64,000 nucleotides of DNA from Aureimonas fodinaquatilis (lineage in GTDB: Bacteria; Pseudomonadota; Alphaproteobacteria; Rhizobiales; Rhizobiaceae). Where the stretch lies: assembly GCF_008369445.1 (NCBI RefSeq), contig NZ_VTWH01000001.1:558001-622000 (forward strand), given 5' to 3'. This document shows positions 45,319 to 54,991 of this stretch, piece after piece. Position 1 is the first letter of the stretch. The number at the start of each line of letters is the position of its first letter. The position numbers and the translations under genes are program-made. The notes under the pieces are model-generated. The model ran no database searches. It had not been told where the DNA came from and saw only the letters and a program-made list of their open reading frames with translations.

Positions 45319-46968
45319 CAGGATGGCCACAGGCAGCATTCCCACCAGCACAATCAACAGCGCGGCAATAGACGCATCTTCATAAGTGCCGCGCGCAGCT
45401 TCGCCATAAAGGTGGGTTGCCAGGGTCTCGAAATTCAGCGGCCGCAACAACAGCGTGGCCGGAAGTTCCTTCATGCAATCAACAAATATCAGAATGGCCG
45501 CTGCGGCAATGGCGGTGCGTGAAAGCGGAATGTGGATTGTGCCCAGCATGCGCATGGGGGATGCGCCAAGTGTGCGTGCTGCCCCATCCAGCGAAGTGGG
45601 AATGCGGGAAAAGCCACTTTCAATGCCGCCGGTGGAAATAGCCATGAAGCGCAGCGAATAGGCCAGAACCAGCGCCGTGCCAGATCCTAGAAGCAGCAGA
45701 CCGAAAGTGCCCCCGGTGGCCGCGTGCCAGACCGTGTCGAAGCCACGGTCAAACAAGGTAACGGGATAAAGAATGCCGATGGCCAGCACAGTGCCCGGTA
45801 CGGCATAGCCCACGAGGGCAATGCGGGTGAAGGATTGCGTGAGGCGGCTGGAAATCAGCCGGGCGGCGAAAGCGACAATCAGTCCGCACAAGAGTGCCAG
45901 CGCTGTGCCAGCCGCAGAAATAACCACCGTGTTGATGGTTTCGCGGATAATGGCCGGGGAAATGCCGATGAACTCGATGCGCCGCCAGGCTGAACTGACA
46001 AGGTAGAGTGCCGGAAACACAAAGCCGAATGTAACCGGAACGGAAACGGCGAGGAGTGCCAGCAGGCCGCGGCCAAGCGGCAGCTTCAGCGGCTGCAGAC
46101 GGCGCGGCCGCTGCGCTGACAGAGCATAGTTCTGCCGCCTGCGCGCCCAGCGCTCCAGCGCAACCAGCAGCACAACCAGAACAAGCAGAGACAGGGCAAT
46201 TTGCGACGCGCCGGCAAGATCGGTGCGGTTGACCCATTGAGAATAGATGGAAACCGTCAGCGTGCGAATGCCCAGAAACTCTGAAGCGCCGATGTCGTTC
46301 AGCGTTTCCATGAGGGCAAGGCTGATGCCAACGGCAATGGCAGGGCGGGCCAGCGGCAGGGCAACTCGGCGAAATGCACCAAAGTAGGAGCAGCCGAGCG
46401 TGCGGGAAATTTCAATCAGATTGGCCGCCTGCGTCATGAACATGGCGCGGGTGGTGATGTAGACATAAGGATACAGCACCAGCGACATGACCAGAATGCA
46501 GCCGCTCATTGAACGAATGTCGGGCAGCCGGAAATCGCGTGGGCTGTCATAACCCAGAACAGTGCGAATGACGCCCTGAAACAGGCCGACAGGGTGCAAT
46601 ATGTCCAGATAGGCATAAGCGACGATGTAGGTGGGAACCGCCAATGGCAGCAGCAACGCCCACTCCATATGGCGGCGCAACGGAAAATCGTAAGCCGTAA
46701 CCAGCCACGCGGCGCCGCAGCCGATCAGCCCGGTCAGCGTGCCGACACCGCCCAGCAGCAGCAGCGTGTTCCATGTGGCGCGTGGCAGAACATTGGCCAT
46801 GAGATGCGGCCAGACATTATCAGGACCGCTGGCAGCCAGCCATGCCAAAGCGGCAATTGGCATCAGAGCAAAGAGTGCAATGGCGGCCGCCGCCATTCGC
46901 CATCCGGCAAGAGAAAAATGACGCACGGGATGCGCCAATGGTTCTGCGGTCGGTTGCGGCAGGCTCAT
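45292..46968 (-). CDS. fbpB: Iron(III) ABC transporter permease (FbpB type, fused permease)
   Basis: 558 residues with about twelve membrane segments and two copies of the permease domain. EAA-type loops are EISRTLGCSYFGAFRRVALPLARPA and GAARTLGASPMRMLGTIHIPLSR. The double-length layout is that of FbpB/SfuB/HitB. It carries ferric iron released from FbpA across the inner membrane. Its gene comes after fbpA with a 213 bp gap containing two strong hairpins. Confidence 0.9.
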   Translation of the reverse strand: MSLPQPTAEPLAHPVRHFSLAGWRMAAAAIALFALMPIAALAWLAASGPDNVWPHLMANVLPRATWNTLLLLGGVGTLTGLIGCGAAWLVTAYDFPLRRHMEWALLLPLAVPTYIVAYAYLDILHPVGLFQGVIRTVLGYDSPRDFRLPDIRSMSGCILVMSLVLYPYVYITTRAMFMTQAANLIEISRTLGCSYFGAFRRVALPLARPAIAVGISLALMETLNDIGASEFLGIRTLTVSIYSQWVNRTDLAGASQIALSLLVLVVLLVALERWARRRQNYALSAQRPRRLQPLKLPLGRGLLALLAVSVPVTFGFVFPALYLVSSAWRRIEFIGISPAIIRETINTVVISAAGTALALLCGLIVAFAARLISSRLTQSFTRIALVGYAVPGTVLAIGILYPVTLFDRGFDTVWHAATGGTFGLLLLGSGTALVLAYSLRFMAISTGGIESGFSRIPTSLDGAARTLGASPMRMLGTIHIPLSRTAIAAAAILIFVDCMKELPATLLLRPLNFETLATHLYGEAARGTYEDASIAALLIVLVGMLPVAILSRIGRSDR

Positions 46969-47094
46969 GCATTATGTCCCGGTCAGCAAATGGCAAGGCG
47001 GTGCACCCCATCATTTGCCTGCTTCACAGTGTTCACTCGCTTTAACCGGATTTGCGCTCTGGCAAAATCCAATAAAAGCATTTCGTCAGAAGTA

Positions 47095-47122
47095 GAGCGT
47101 TTCAGGATCACCTGAAACGCTC
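47095..47122. repeat. Perfect 12 bp intergenic palindrome
   Basis: GAGCGTTTCAGG (47095-47106), loop ATCA, CCTGAAACGCTC (47111-47122). No T-run on either side. The GAGCGTTTC/GAAACGCTC arms are the clearest member of a palindrome family also seen at 3141 and 5804. Confidence 0.7.
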
Positions 47123-47148
47123 CGGGTCTGTTCCATCGCATGTCTAGC

Positions 47149-47172
47149 CGTTGAAACGGTAATGTTTCAACG
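47149..47172. repeat. Perfect 9 bp hairpin adjacent to the 47095 palindrome
   Basis: CGTTGAAAC (47149-47157), loop GGTAAT, GTTTCAACG (47164-47172). It lies 10 bp from the fbpA stop. Coming first in the minus-strand transcript, it could protect the fbpA message or reduce read-through to fbpB. Confidence 0.6.
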
Positions 47173-47181
47173 AGAAATGCT

Positions 47182-48207
47182 TCAGTCGTCGAAGCCGACT
47201 TTTTCAGCCAATGCGCTGGCTTCAGCGCGGTGGCTGGCAATTTCGCTCAGCGACTTGTTGTCGACCTTCAACTCGCCAAACTCGGCGATGATCGGGTCCG
47301 CAGCAACACCCGGAAGAACCGGATATTCATAGTTTGCTTCTGCGTAGATTTTCTGTGCGTCTTCCGAAGCCAGATACTCCAGGAATGCAACCGCCTCATC
47401 CTTGTTCGGCGCGTTCTTGGCAACGGCCGCACCGGAGATGTTCACCTGCGTGCCGCCATTTTCAAATGTTGGCAGAACAACGTTGACTGCCTTGATCCAC
47501 TCTTCCTGCTCCGGGCCGCCCTTGCCGCTGACCATCAGGCCAACATAGTAGGAGTTGGCGATACCGATTTCGCAGATGCCACCCAGAATGTCGCGGGCAA
47601 CGTCACGGTCACCGCCGCCAGCCTTGCGGGCCAGATTGTCCTTGACGCCCTTCAGCCACTCTTCCGTTGCCTCAACACCGTGGTGCGCTGCATAAGATGC
47701 GAAAAGAGCAGTGTTGTAAGGGTGCTGGCCTGAACGAATGCAAACCTTGCCCTTCCATTCAGGATTGGCCAGATCTTCATAATTGAAGCTCGTCAGGTCC
47801 AGGTCCTTGGATGCATAAAGCACGCGAGCACGTGAGGAGAGCGCAAACCAGTTGCCGTCCGGATCGCGCAGTTCGGCAGGAATATTGTTCAGAGTTTCTG
47901 ATTCAACTGGCTGGGTCAGGCCCTTTTCCACCAGATCGATCAGGTTGCCGAAATCCACGGTCATGAGAATGTCGGCTGGCGAGCTTGCACCTTCGGTGGC
48001 AACACGCTCGGCAAGACCATCCTTCAGGAAGATCGTGTTGACCTTTGTGCCACTTGTGGCTTCAAAAGATTCAATCAGAGGTTGGATCAGTCCGGGCTCA
48101 CGCGTTGTGTACAGATTCAGCTCAGCAGCGAATGCACTTCCACAACCAGCCAGCAGAACCGCGCTGCATGCCAGTGTCTGGCTTAGCTTTGATCCAAGTT
48201 TCGTCAT
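47182..48207 (-). CDS. fbpA: Iron(III) periplasmic binding protein (FbpA type)
   Basis: 341 residues from the ATG at 48207 (GGAG 9 nt upstream). The N-terminus has a secretion signal (TLACSAVLLAGCGSAFAAEL); it contains LAGC, so a lipoprotein cleavage cannot be excluded. The mature start ELNLYTTREPGLIQPLIESF and the ligand motif IANSYYVGLMV (twin Tyr) identify a ferric-iron binding protein. It passes iron to FbpB/FbpC. Gene order is ATPase, binding protein, permease, unlike the usual fbpABC. Confidence 0.9.
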   Translation of the reverse strand: MTKLGSKLSQTLACSAVLLAGCGSAFAAELNLYTTREPGLIQPLIESFEATSGTKVNTIFLKDGLAERVATEGASSPADILMTVDFGNLIDLVEKGLTQPVESETLNNIPAELRDPDGNWFALSSRARVLYASKDLDLTSFNYEDLANPEWKGKVCIRSGQHPYNTALFASYAAHHGVEATEEWLKGVKDNLARKAGGGDRDVARDILGGICEIGIANSYYVGLMVSGKGGPEQEEWIKAVNVVLPTFENGGTQVNISGAAVAKNAPNKDEAVAFLEYLASEDAQKIYAEANYEYPVLPGVAADPIIAEFGELKVDNKSLSEIASHRAEASALAEKVGFDD

Positions 48208-48285
48208 TTTACCTATCTCCAATCGCATACGGCCCCCGGCCGCAAGACCTGCGGATAAAGACAATATATGAAGGTGACAGTCAAC

Positions 48286-48335
48286 TTTGTATTTTGCCAC
48301 TCACGCGGCTTTTATCAATTTATAGGAAATACAAA
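48286..48335 (-). other. Inverted repeat at the fbpC-fbpA junction
   Basis: TTTGTATTT (48286-48294) and AAATACAAA (48327-48335) pair perfectly across 32 nt that include the fbpC stop codon. AT-rich, without a T-run; possibly a weak intercistronic structure. Confidence 0.3.
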
Positions 48336-49370
48336 TGCGCCCTGATTATTGATGTCGAGGCGAATAAAACTACCGATGCCAAACTGCTCGCTTGCCTGAC
48401 TTCGAATGGTTACAATATCGGGGTGGCCTTCAACCTTGAGTGCAAGTTGTTCAACATCGCCGCAAAATTGCCGGTGAACAATCTGTGCCTGGCCAGAGCG
48501 TCCCTGCGGATTGGGCTGCAAAGCGCCGGGGCGGATGAGCACCAACATCTCGTCGCCCTCTCTGGCGCTGTCTCCTGCGGGCACCAGACCAAACGGCGTC
48601 GGCACATGGCCGCTGCGGCAAACGCCACGCATTTCGTTGAAATCGCTGAAAAATCTTGCAACAAACGGGTCTTGCGGCTGATTGTACAACTGACGCCCGG
48701 TGCCGGTCTGCACAATTCTGCCCTCGCGCATCAGTGCCACCCGGTCGGCAAACATCAAAGCTTCCTGCGGGTCATGCGTCACCAGAATTGTGGTGGTGCC
48801 AAGCTGGCGCAACAGGCCGATTGTTTCTGCCCGAACGGTTTCCCGCAGGCGGCTGTCCAGGTTGGAAAAGGGTTCGTCCATCAGCAGAATGCCGGGCCCG
48901 GGCGCAATGGCGCGCGCCAAAGCCACGCGTTGCTGCTCTCCGCCGGAAAGCATGTGCGGATAACGCGTGGCAAAATGGCCGATATCCAGCCGGGCCAATG
49001 TTTCCTCAACCTTCTGCCGTATGGCGGCGCGTGGGCGACCACGCAGCCCGAAAGCCACATTTTGCGCCACTGTCATATGGGGAAACAAAGCATAGTCCTG
49101 AAACATCAGCCCAACGCCGCGCTGTTCAGGCTCCACAAAGGCTGATGGTCCGGCAACAACCCGCTCGCCCAGCTGGATCACGCCAGCATCCGGTGTGTCC
49201 ACCCCGGCAATGAGCCGCAACAGAGTTGATTTTCCGCAGCCCGATTGGCCGACCAGGCACAAGAGTTCACCCGCGGCCAGATCCAGACCGATATTGCTGA
49301 GAATCTGCTGACTGCCAATTTTACGCGAAAGGTTGCGAATCTCCAGCGGAAGCGCCTGCACGTTTGTCAT
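48315..49370 (-). CDS. fbpC: Iron(III) ABC transporter ATPase (FbpC type)
   Basis: 351 residues from the ATG at 49370. Walker A GQSGCGKST, signature [15 protein letters not shown], Walker B ILLMDEPFSNLD and the H-loop VTHDPQEAL are intact. The C-terminus has a TOBE-like part (VLIRPGAL). The GQSGCGKST variant is common in FbpC. A TTG at 49379 has a closer GGAG and is an alternative start. First gene of the operon, divergent from nrtR. Confidence 0.9.
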   Translation of the reverse strand: MTNVQALPLEIRNLSRKIGSQQILSNIGLDLAAGELLCLVGQSGCGKSTLLRLIAGVDTPDAGVIQLGERVVAGPSAFVEPEQRGVGLMFQDYALFPHMTVAQNVAFGLRGRPRAAIRQKVEETLARLDIGHFATRYPHMLSGGEQQRVALARAIAPGPGILLMDEPFSNLDSRLRETVRAETIGLLRQLGTTTILVTHDPQEALMFADRVALMREGRIVQTGTGRQLYNQPQDPFVARFFSDFNEMRGVCRSGHVPTPFGLVPAGDSAREGDEMLVLIRPGALQPNPQGRSGQAQIVHRQFCGDVEQLALKVEGHPDIVTIRSQASEQFGIGSFIRLDINNQGAFVFPIN

Positions 49371-49572
49371 CTGGATCAAGAAACTCCGCCGCAAAGTTGA
49401 CCATTTAACTACACAATTTCATCGGCAGAGTTCAAGAGCCGGAGCATTGACCTGTCCGTGATGCGGAACCGTCTGATCTTTGCACCTTTGCGCGGCTTGG
49501 AGTATCAGCACATGAGCGCAAAGTTTTCGGTGTTTTGAAATTGCCAGACCGGTTTTATCTGAAAGTGTCACA

Positions 49573-50472
49573 GTGACTGCCAATGCCGTCCATGCCGATC
49601 TGCTAGCCGTTCTGGCCGCCGTCGATTGCGGGCAACCGCTCGTTCTGACCACGGGCGGTGGAAAGACCCTGCCATCCGGTCCGTTTGAGGTGAAGCACCG
49701 TTCATTGCAACTCGGGTTGAGAACCTGGGTCGAACAGCAGACCCACCATCCGCTGGGCTATCTTGAGCAACTTTACACCTTTGCCGACCTGGATCGCGGT
49801 GTTGAAGATGGGCGGGTCATTTCCATCAGCTATCTGGGCCTGACGCGGCGCAGTGAGCGGGCGATGGATAGCGGCACCGGCTGGATAGACTGGTACAGGT
49901 ACTTTCCGTGGGAAGACTACCGGGCAGGGACCCCGGCCTGCGTGACGCGTACGCTGGCGCCGGCGCTGGAAAAAAATGCCAGCAAGGATTTGCGGCAAAG
50001 GGCAGCAAGAGCCTTTGGTCTGGATGGCCATGGCTGGAATGAAGAGTTTGTGCTGCAGCGCTATGAACTTTTGTATGAGGCTGGGCTGGTGGCAGAAGCG
50101 CTGCGGGATAAGGGCTCTGCCGAGGCTGCCCACCCGGACACCGGCTTTGCGATGCATGGCGACCACCGGCGAATACTGGCGACCGGTGTGGCAAGGTTGC
50201 GTGCCAAAATCAAATACCGCCCTGTGGTCTTTGAGTTGATGCCGCCGGCCTTCACGCTTCTGCAGTTGCAGCGCAGCGTGGAGGCCCTGTCCGGACGCCT
50301 TGCGCACAAGCAGAATTTTCGCAGGCTCATCGAACAGCAGGAACTGGTGGAAGAAACCGGCCAGATGGCAAGCGATACCGGCGGGCGGCCTGCCAAGTTG
50401 TTTCACTTTCGCCGGGAGATTGTGGACGAGCGAGCATTCGCCGGAACAAAAATGCCTCTTGTGAGGGCTTGA
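49573..50472 (+). CDS. nrtR: NrtR: NUDIX-related transcriptional regulator of NAD synthesis
   Basis: 299 residues. An N-terminal Nudix-like effector domain (HPLGYLEQLYTFADLDR, VISISYLGLTRR) is fused to a C-terminal winged helix (GRLAHKQNFRRLIEQQELVEETG, GRPAKLFHFRRE). NrtR proteins bind ADP-ribose derivatives and repress NAD genes. Directly downstream are two palindromes and nadABC, its target in Rhizobiales. The start is GTG. The Nudix box is degenerate as expected for a regulator. Confidence 0.92.
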   Translation: MTANAVHADLLAVLAAVDCGQPLVLTTGGGKTLPSGPFEVKHRSLQLGLRTWVEQQTHHPLGYLEQLYTFADLDRGVEDGRVISISYLGLTRRSERAMDSGTGWIDWYRYFPWEDYRAGTPACVTRTLAPALEKNASKDLRQRAARAFGLDGHGWNEEFVLQRYELLYEAGLVAEALRDKGSAEAAHPDTGFAMHGDHRRILATGVARLRAKIKYRPVVFELMPPAFTLLQLQRSVEALSGRLAHKQNFRRLIEQQELVEETGQMASDTGGRPAKLFHFRREIVDERAFAGTKMPLVRA

Positions 50473-50479
50473 CAATGCT

Positions 50480-50498
50480 TATGCTCATAGTAAGCATA
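50480..50498. promoter_or_regulatory. NrtR operator 1 upstream of nadA
   Basis: TATGCTCATAGTAAGCATA: arms TATGCT/AGCATA separated by 7 bp. It sits 8 bp after the nrtR stop and about 30 bp before nadA, next to a second, related palindrome, in the only NAD operon near. Confidence 0.65.
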
Positions 50499-50507
50499 TA
50501 GGCAAGA

Positions 50508-50526
50508 TATACTCAATGTGAGCATT
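50508..50526. promoter_or_regulatory. NrtR operator 2 overlapping the nadA promoter/start region
   Basis: TATACTCAATGTGAGCATT, core CTCA-ATG-TGAG, matching the TATACTCA-type NrtR motif of alphaproteobacteria. TATACT could also be the -10, so a bound repressor would block RNA polymerase. If so, the transcript would begin almost at the nadA start. Confidence 0.6.
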
Positions 50527-50529
50527 ATT

Positions 50530-51519
50530 ATGTCTGCTATCGCATCTGCCGTCGTACTGGATCGCACCGCCCATCTCTACGACCGGGTCAGCCGGGTTGT
50601 TCCGGCCATGGAATGGCCTTCCATGGCGGATGACGTGGACGCCATCATGCGTCTCAAGCGAGAGAAGAACGCCATCATTCTGGCGCACAACTATCAATCG
50701 CCGGAAATTTTCCACTGTGTGGCGGATGTGGTGGGCGACAGTCTGGCATTGGCGCGCCGGGCAATTGATGTCGAGGCAGATATTATTGTGCTGGCCGGCG
50801 TGCACTTCATGGCTGAAACGGCAAAACTGCTGAACCCGCAAAAAACGGTGCTGATCCCTGATATGGGGGCAGGCTGTTCGCTGGCAGACAGCATTACGCC
50901 GGCGGACATCCGCCTGCTTCGCCAGCGCTATCCCGGCTTGCCGGTCATCACCTACGTCAACACCTCGGCGGCAGTGAAGGCGGAATCGGACATTTGCTGC
51001 ACGTCGGGCAATGCGCGTCGCATTGTCGAGTCCATGGGGCTGCCGCGCGTGATCATGCTGCCAGACGAGTATTTGGCGCAGAACATCGCCAAGGAAACCG
51101 ATGTGGAAATCATCACCTGGGCCGGGCATTGCGAGGTGCATGAGCAATTCACCCCGGGGGATATTGCCGAGCTGCGTGCCAGCCACCCCGGTATTGTGGT
51201 GCTGGCGCATCCGGAATGCCCGCCGGAAGTGGTGGATGCGGCCGATTTTTCCGGCTCGACGGCCATGTTGTCGGACTATGTCGAGGACAACAAGCCGCCG
51301 CGCGTCGTGCTTTTGACCGAGTGTTCAATGAGCGACAATGTTGCCGTGCATCACCCGGAGGTGGACTTTATCCGCCCCTGCAACCTTTGCCCGCACATGA
51401 AGCGGATTACGCTTGGCAATATTCGCCATGCGCTGGAAACGGGTCAGCATGAGGTTGTAATCGACCCTGCCGTGGCAGACCGCGCTCGCCTGGCAGTGGA
51501 GCGGATGCTGGAAATATGA
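50530..51519 (+). CDS. nadA: Quinolinate synthase NadA
   Basis: 329 residues from the ATG at 50530 (a GTG at 50518 is in frame). Fe-S cysteines are in [19 protein letters not shown], and [32 protein letters not shown] and HPECPPEV are conserved. It condenses iminoaspartate with dihydroxyacetone phosphate to quinolinate. The stop overlaps nadB by 4 bp. Confidence 0.95.
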   Translation: MSAIASAVVLDRTAHLYDRVSRVVPAMEWPSMADDVDAIMRLKREKNAIILAHNYQSPEIFHCVADVVGDSLALARRAIDVEADIIVLAGVHFMAETAKLLNPQKTVLIPDMGAGCSLADSITPADIRLLRQRYPGLPVITYVNTSAAVKAESDICCTSGNARRIVESMGLPRVIMLPDEYLAQNIAKETDVEIITWAGHCEVHEQFTPGDIAELRASHPGIVVLAHPECPPEVVDAADFSGSTAMLSDYVEDNKPPRVVLLTECSMSDNVAVHHPEVDFIRPCNLCPHMKRITLGNIRHALETGQHEVVIDPAVADRARLAVERMLEI

Positions 51520-53030
51520 CAGCCTCGCTCACCGGGCAGCCCGTCATTGTCGGGGCAGGCCTTGCTGGCATGCTCACAGCGTTGAGCCTCGACCAACCTT
51601 GTGTTCTCTTGTCACAGGAAGGGGCAGGCACGGTTTCTTCCAGCGTGCTGGCGCAGGGTGGGGTGGCGGTTGCCATCGGCGCGGATGACTCGCTGGCAAG
51701 CCACCTTGCCGACACTCTGGCCGCGGGTGACGGGCTCTGCAACCGCCACATGGCAGAGGCGATTCTGGCTCAGGGCCCTGCCGCATTGCAACGTCTGATT
51801 CGGCTGGGCGTGGTTTTTGATACAGACGCCGCAGGCGGTCTGTTGCTGGGGCTGGAGGCCGCACACCAGCACAAGCGCATTGTGCATGCCAGGGGCGATG
51901 GCACCGGCGCAGAAATTGTGCGCGCTCTGGCCGCTGCAGTGCGCGCCACGCCGCGCATCAATGTGCTGGAAGGCTGGACGGCGCGGCGTCTGCTTTTGAA
52001 TGGCGGGCGCGTGGCGGGTGTGCTGGCGGCAACGCCCGAAGGTGCGAATGTACTGCGAACCGAAAAAGTCGTGCTGGCCTGTGGCGGGCTTGGCAGTTTG
52101 TTTGCCGCGTCAACCAACCCCCAGGGCAGCATCGGCGGCGGCCTGGCGCTGGCAGCGCGCGCCGGCGCGGTGATTGCCGATCCGGAAATGGTGCAGTTTC
52201 ACCCGACTGCCTTGGACATCGCGGCTTTCCCGCTGCCTTTGGTCAGCGAGGCGGTTCGCGGTGAGGGGGCGGTGCTTGTCAACGATGCAGGTGAACGCTT
52301 CATGGCCGACATTGCGGGGCAGGAGCTTGCGCCACGTGATGTTGTGGCGCGGCATATTCACGAGCAGATCCTGCAAGGGCGTGGGGTTTTCCTGGACGCA
52401 CGGCAGGTACTGGGCGAACATTTTTCCAGACGCTTTCCCGCCATTGCCGCCCGCTGCACGAGCGTGGGGCTTGACCCGTCACGGGACTTGATTCCAGTGC
52501 GGCCCGCCGCGCATTACCACATGGGCGGGGTCGCGGTTGATCTTCACGGGCGCAGCAGCGTCTCCGGGCTTTGGGCGGTGGGCGAGGTGGCATCGACCGG
52601 TCTGCATGGCGCCAACCGGCTGGCCAGCAATTCGTTGCTGGAAGCGGCTGTGCTGGCTCCTATGGTGGCGGGTGATGTGGCGGCAGCGGTTCACCAAGGG
52701 CTGGATTGCGCGGACGCAGAGCCTTTGCCAGTGGAAAAATGCCTTGTGGCTGTGCGTTCAATTCTGACGCGTGAGGCCGGGCTTTCCCGCACCGAAACCG
52801 GATTGTCCAACGCGTTGCGCGCGCTGGAGCCTCTGGTGGCCAGTTCAGATGCTGCCCTGACGGGGCTGTTGCTGGTTGCCGGTGCTTTGGAGCGCAGGGA
52901 AAGCCGGGGTGCACATTGGCGTGCGGATTATCCGATGCCGGGTGAGGCGCGGCGCACCTTCCTGACAATGCAGGATGCCATTTCCATTGCCGGCCGTTCA
53001 AACCAGCCAGCCATGCAGATGACCGCCTGA
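51516..53030 (+). CDS. nadB: L-aspartate oxidase NadB
   Basis: 504 residues. The FAD-binding GAGLAGML lies near 14-21. [48 protein letters not shown] and [20 protein letters not shown] are the standard NadB motifs. It oxidises L-aspartate to iminoaspartate. Length is slightly short for the family because the C-terminal helical part is reduced. Coupled to nadA; nadC follows. Confidence 0.95.
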   Translation: MTASLTGQPVIVGAGLAGMLTALSLDQPCVLLSQEGAGTVSSSVLAQGGVAVAIGADDSLASHLADTLAAGDGLCNRHMAEAILAQGPAALQRLIRLGVVFDTDAAGGLLLGLEAAHQHKRIVHARGDGTGAEIVRALAAAVRATPRINVLEGWTARRLLLNGGRVAGVLAATPEGANVLRTEKVVLACGGLGSLFAASTNPQGSIGGGLALAARAGAVIADPEMVQFHPTALDIAAFPLPLVSEAVRGEGAVLVNDAGERFMADIAGQELAPRDVVARHIHEQILQGRGVFLDARQVLGEHFSRRFPAIAARCTSVGLDPSRDLIPVRPAAHYHMGGVAVDLHGRSSVSGLWAVGEVASTGLHGANRLASNSLLEAAVLAPMVAGDVAAAVHQGLDCADAEPLPVEKCLVAVRSILTREAGLSRTETGLSNALRALEPLVASSDAALTGLLLVAGALERRESRGAHWRADYPMPGEARRTFLTMQDAISIAGRSNQPAMQMTA

Positions 53031-53061
53031 TTTTTTCAGACTTCTCCAGAAAGTGTTGACC

Positions 53062-53928
53062 ATGACTTTGCCTGAAACTCTGATGCCCTTGCCCGATCTG
53101 TTGCTTGAGCCGATAGCTCGCACATCGCTTCTGGAAGATTTGGGGCGGGCGGGTGACATCACCACCAATGCAATCATTCCGGCAGACCACAGTTCCACCT
53201 TTGTCATGGCTGCACGGCAGGATGGCACCATAGCCGGGCTGGACCTGGTGCGACTGGCGTTTCATCTGGTGGACCCACGCATTCAGATGCAAATGCTGTG
53301 CAGCGATGGCCGCGCTGTGAAAGCCGGAGAGGTGATTGCCAGCCTGCAAGGCCCAACCAGAGGGCTGTTGACAGGCGAGCGCACGGCACTGAACCTTTTG
53401 TGCCGCCTTTCGGGTATTGCCACTGCAACTGCAGGTTTGGTGCAGGCGGTCGCGGGGCATAAAGCGCGCATTGTCTGCACCAGAAAAACCACACCGGGTC
53501 TGCGGGCAATTGAAAAATATGCTGTGCGCGCGGGCGGGGGTGGCAATCACCGCTTTGGGCTGGACGATGCCGTGCTGATCAAAGACAACCACATTGCCAT
53601 AGCCGGCAGTGTGAGCGAGGCTTTGGCCCGCGCCCGCGCCAATGTCGGGCACATGGTGATGATTGAGGTGGAGGTGGACACGCTGGATCAGTTGCGGGAG
53701 GCGCTGGATTTTGGTGTGCATGCAGTTTTGCTGGACAATATGACACCCGACCAACTGCGTGAGGCGGTGGCAATGGTGGCAGGGCGGGCAATCACCGAGG
53801 CGTCCGGCCGCATCACGCCTCAGACGGCGCCAGCCATAGCCGCCGCCGGTGTTGATTTGATTTCATGCGGCTGGCTGACCCATTCTGCGCCGATACTGGA
53901 TATCGGCTTCGACTATCCGGACAGCTAG
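53062..53928 (+). CDS. nadC: Nicotinate-nucleotide pyrophosphorylase (quinolinate phosphoribosyltransferase) NadC
   Basis: 288 residues from the ATG at 53062 (a GTG three codons earlier is possible). TGERTALNLLCRLSGIAT, TRKTTPGLRAIEKYAVRAGG and LIKDNH are the family motifs. It makes nicotinate mononucleotide from quinolinate and PRPP, finishing the de novo route encoded by nadABC. Confidence 0.95.
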   Translation: MTLPETLMPLPDLLLEPIARTSLLEDLGRAGDITTNAIIPADHSSTFVMAARQDGTIAGLDLVRLAFHLVDPRIQMQMLCSDGRAVKAGEVIASLQGPTRGLLTGERTALNLLCRLSGIATATAGLVQAVAGHKARIVCTRKTTPGLRAIEKYAVRAGGGGNHRFGLDDAVLIKDNHIAIAGSVSEALARARANVGHMVMIEVEVDTLDQLREALDFGVHAVLLDNMTPDQLREAVAMVAGRAITEASGRITPQTAPAIAAAGVDLISCGWLTHSAPILDIGFDYPDS

Positions 53929-53937
53929 TCCGTCAGG

Positions 53938-54969
53938 CTAGATCCTGCTCCAGTCCAGCACGATTTTGCCGGACTGGCCGCCCAGCATGGTTTCGAACGC
54001 ATTTTGATAGTCCGCAGCGTCCATTCGATGGGTGATGACCTTGCGCACATCCAGCCCGCTTTGCAGCATGGCCAGCATTTTGTGCCAGGTCTCAAACATT
54101 TCCCGTCCGTAAATGCCCTTCAATGTCAGCATTTTAAACACCAGCTTGGTCCAGTCCACTGGCGTTGGCTGAGCAGGAATGCCCAGCATCGCCACCTTAC
54201 CGCCCATGACAAGCTGGTCCACCATCTGGTTGAAGGCGGCAGGAGCGCCGCTCATTTCCAGCCCGACATCAAAACCCTCTTTCAGGCCAAGACGGGCTTT
54301 GACTGCTTCAAGATCATCCTGCGCCACGTTAACCGGCACCACATCCGCGACCTGGCCGGCCAGTGCCAGCCGCTGCGGGTTAATGTCGGTGATAACAACA
54401 TGGCGCGCACCGACATGGCGCGCCACTGCCGCCGCCATAATGCCAATCGGCCCCGCACCGGTGATCAGCACGTCCTCGCCCACCAGATCAAATGACAGGG
54501 CCGTGTGAACCGCATTGCCGAGCGGGTCCAGAATTGCACCCATTTCGTCGTCAATGTCATCTGGCAATGGCACGACGTTGAAGGCTGGAAGCGCCAGATA
54601 TTCGGCAAAGGCACCGGGTATGTTGACGCCAATGCCGCGTGTTTCCGGGTCAAGGTGGAAACGGCCACCGCGCGCCGCGCGGCTTTTCATGCCGATGACA
54701 TGACCTTCGCCCGAAACGCGCTGGCCGATGGAAAGGCCGCGAACGGAAGAGCCGATCTCGACAATTTCGCCGGCATATTCATGGCCGACAACCATGGGCA
54801 CCGGCACAGTGCGACTGGCCCAGTCATCCCAGGCGAATATATGAATGTCGGTGCCGCAGATGCCGGTTTTTTTGACTTTGATCAGCACGTCTTCCGCGCC
54901 GATCTGCGGCACAGGCTGGTCTTCCAGCCACAGGCCGGGCTGTGCATGGGCTTTGACAAGAGCTTTCAT
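53938..54969 (-). CDS. tdh: L-threonine 3-dehydrogenase Tdh (lacking the structural-zinc cysteines)
   Basis: 343 residues. Catalytic-zinc residues C38 (TGICGTD), H63 and E64 (GHEYAGE) and the NAD-binding [10 protein letters not shown] are present. It oxidises threonine to 2-amino-3-ketobutyrate. The structural-zinc loop that in E. coli has four Cys (CxxCxxCxxxxxxxC) reads [17 protein letters not shown] at about 93-109, with no Cys. The start [11 protein letters not shown] at 54969 is preferred over the longer frame to 55047. It forms an operon with kbl. Confidence 0.92.
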   Translation of the reverse strand: MKALVKAHAQPGLWLEDQPVPQIGAEDVLIKVKKTGICGTDIHIFAWDDWASRTVPVPMVVGHEYAGEIVEIGSSVRGLSIGQRVSGEGHVIGMKSRAARGGRFHLDPETRGIGVNIPGAFAEYLALPAFNVVPLPDDIDDEMGAILDPLGNAVHTALSFDLVGEDVLITGAGPIGIMAAAVARHVGARHVVITDINPQRLALAGQVADVVPVNVAQDDLEAVKARLGLKEGFDVGLEMSGAPAAFNQMVDQLVMGGKVAMLGIPAQPTPVDWTKLVFKMLTLKGIYGREMFETWHKMLAMLQSGLDVRKVITHRMDAADYQNAFETMLGGQSGKIVLDWSRI

Positions 54970-54991
54970 CGGACAGGTCTTTCGAAAAAAA

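Larger units (their letters stand above)
46969..47181 (-). other. Intra-operon gap between fbpA and fbpB
   Basis: About 213 bp without an ORF, between two genes that need each other. It holds the perfect hairpins at 47095-47122 and 47149-47172. A separate promoter for fbpB is possible but none is clear. Confidence 0.5.

Noticed and set aside
49371-49572. Fur, Irr or RirA box in front of the iron importer
   Set aside because: No TGA-N9-TCA, ICE-type or Fur-type palindrome was found near the fbpC start.
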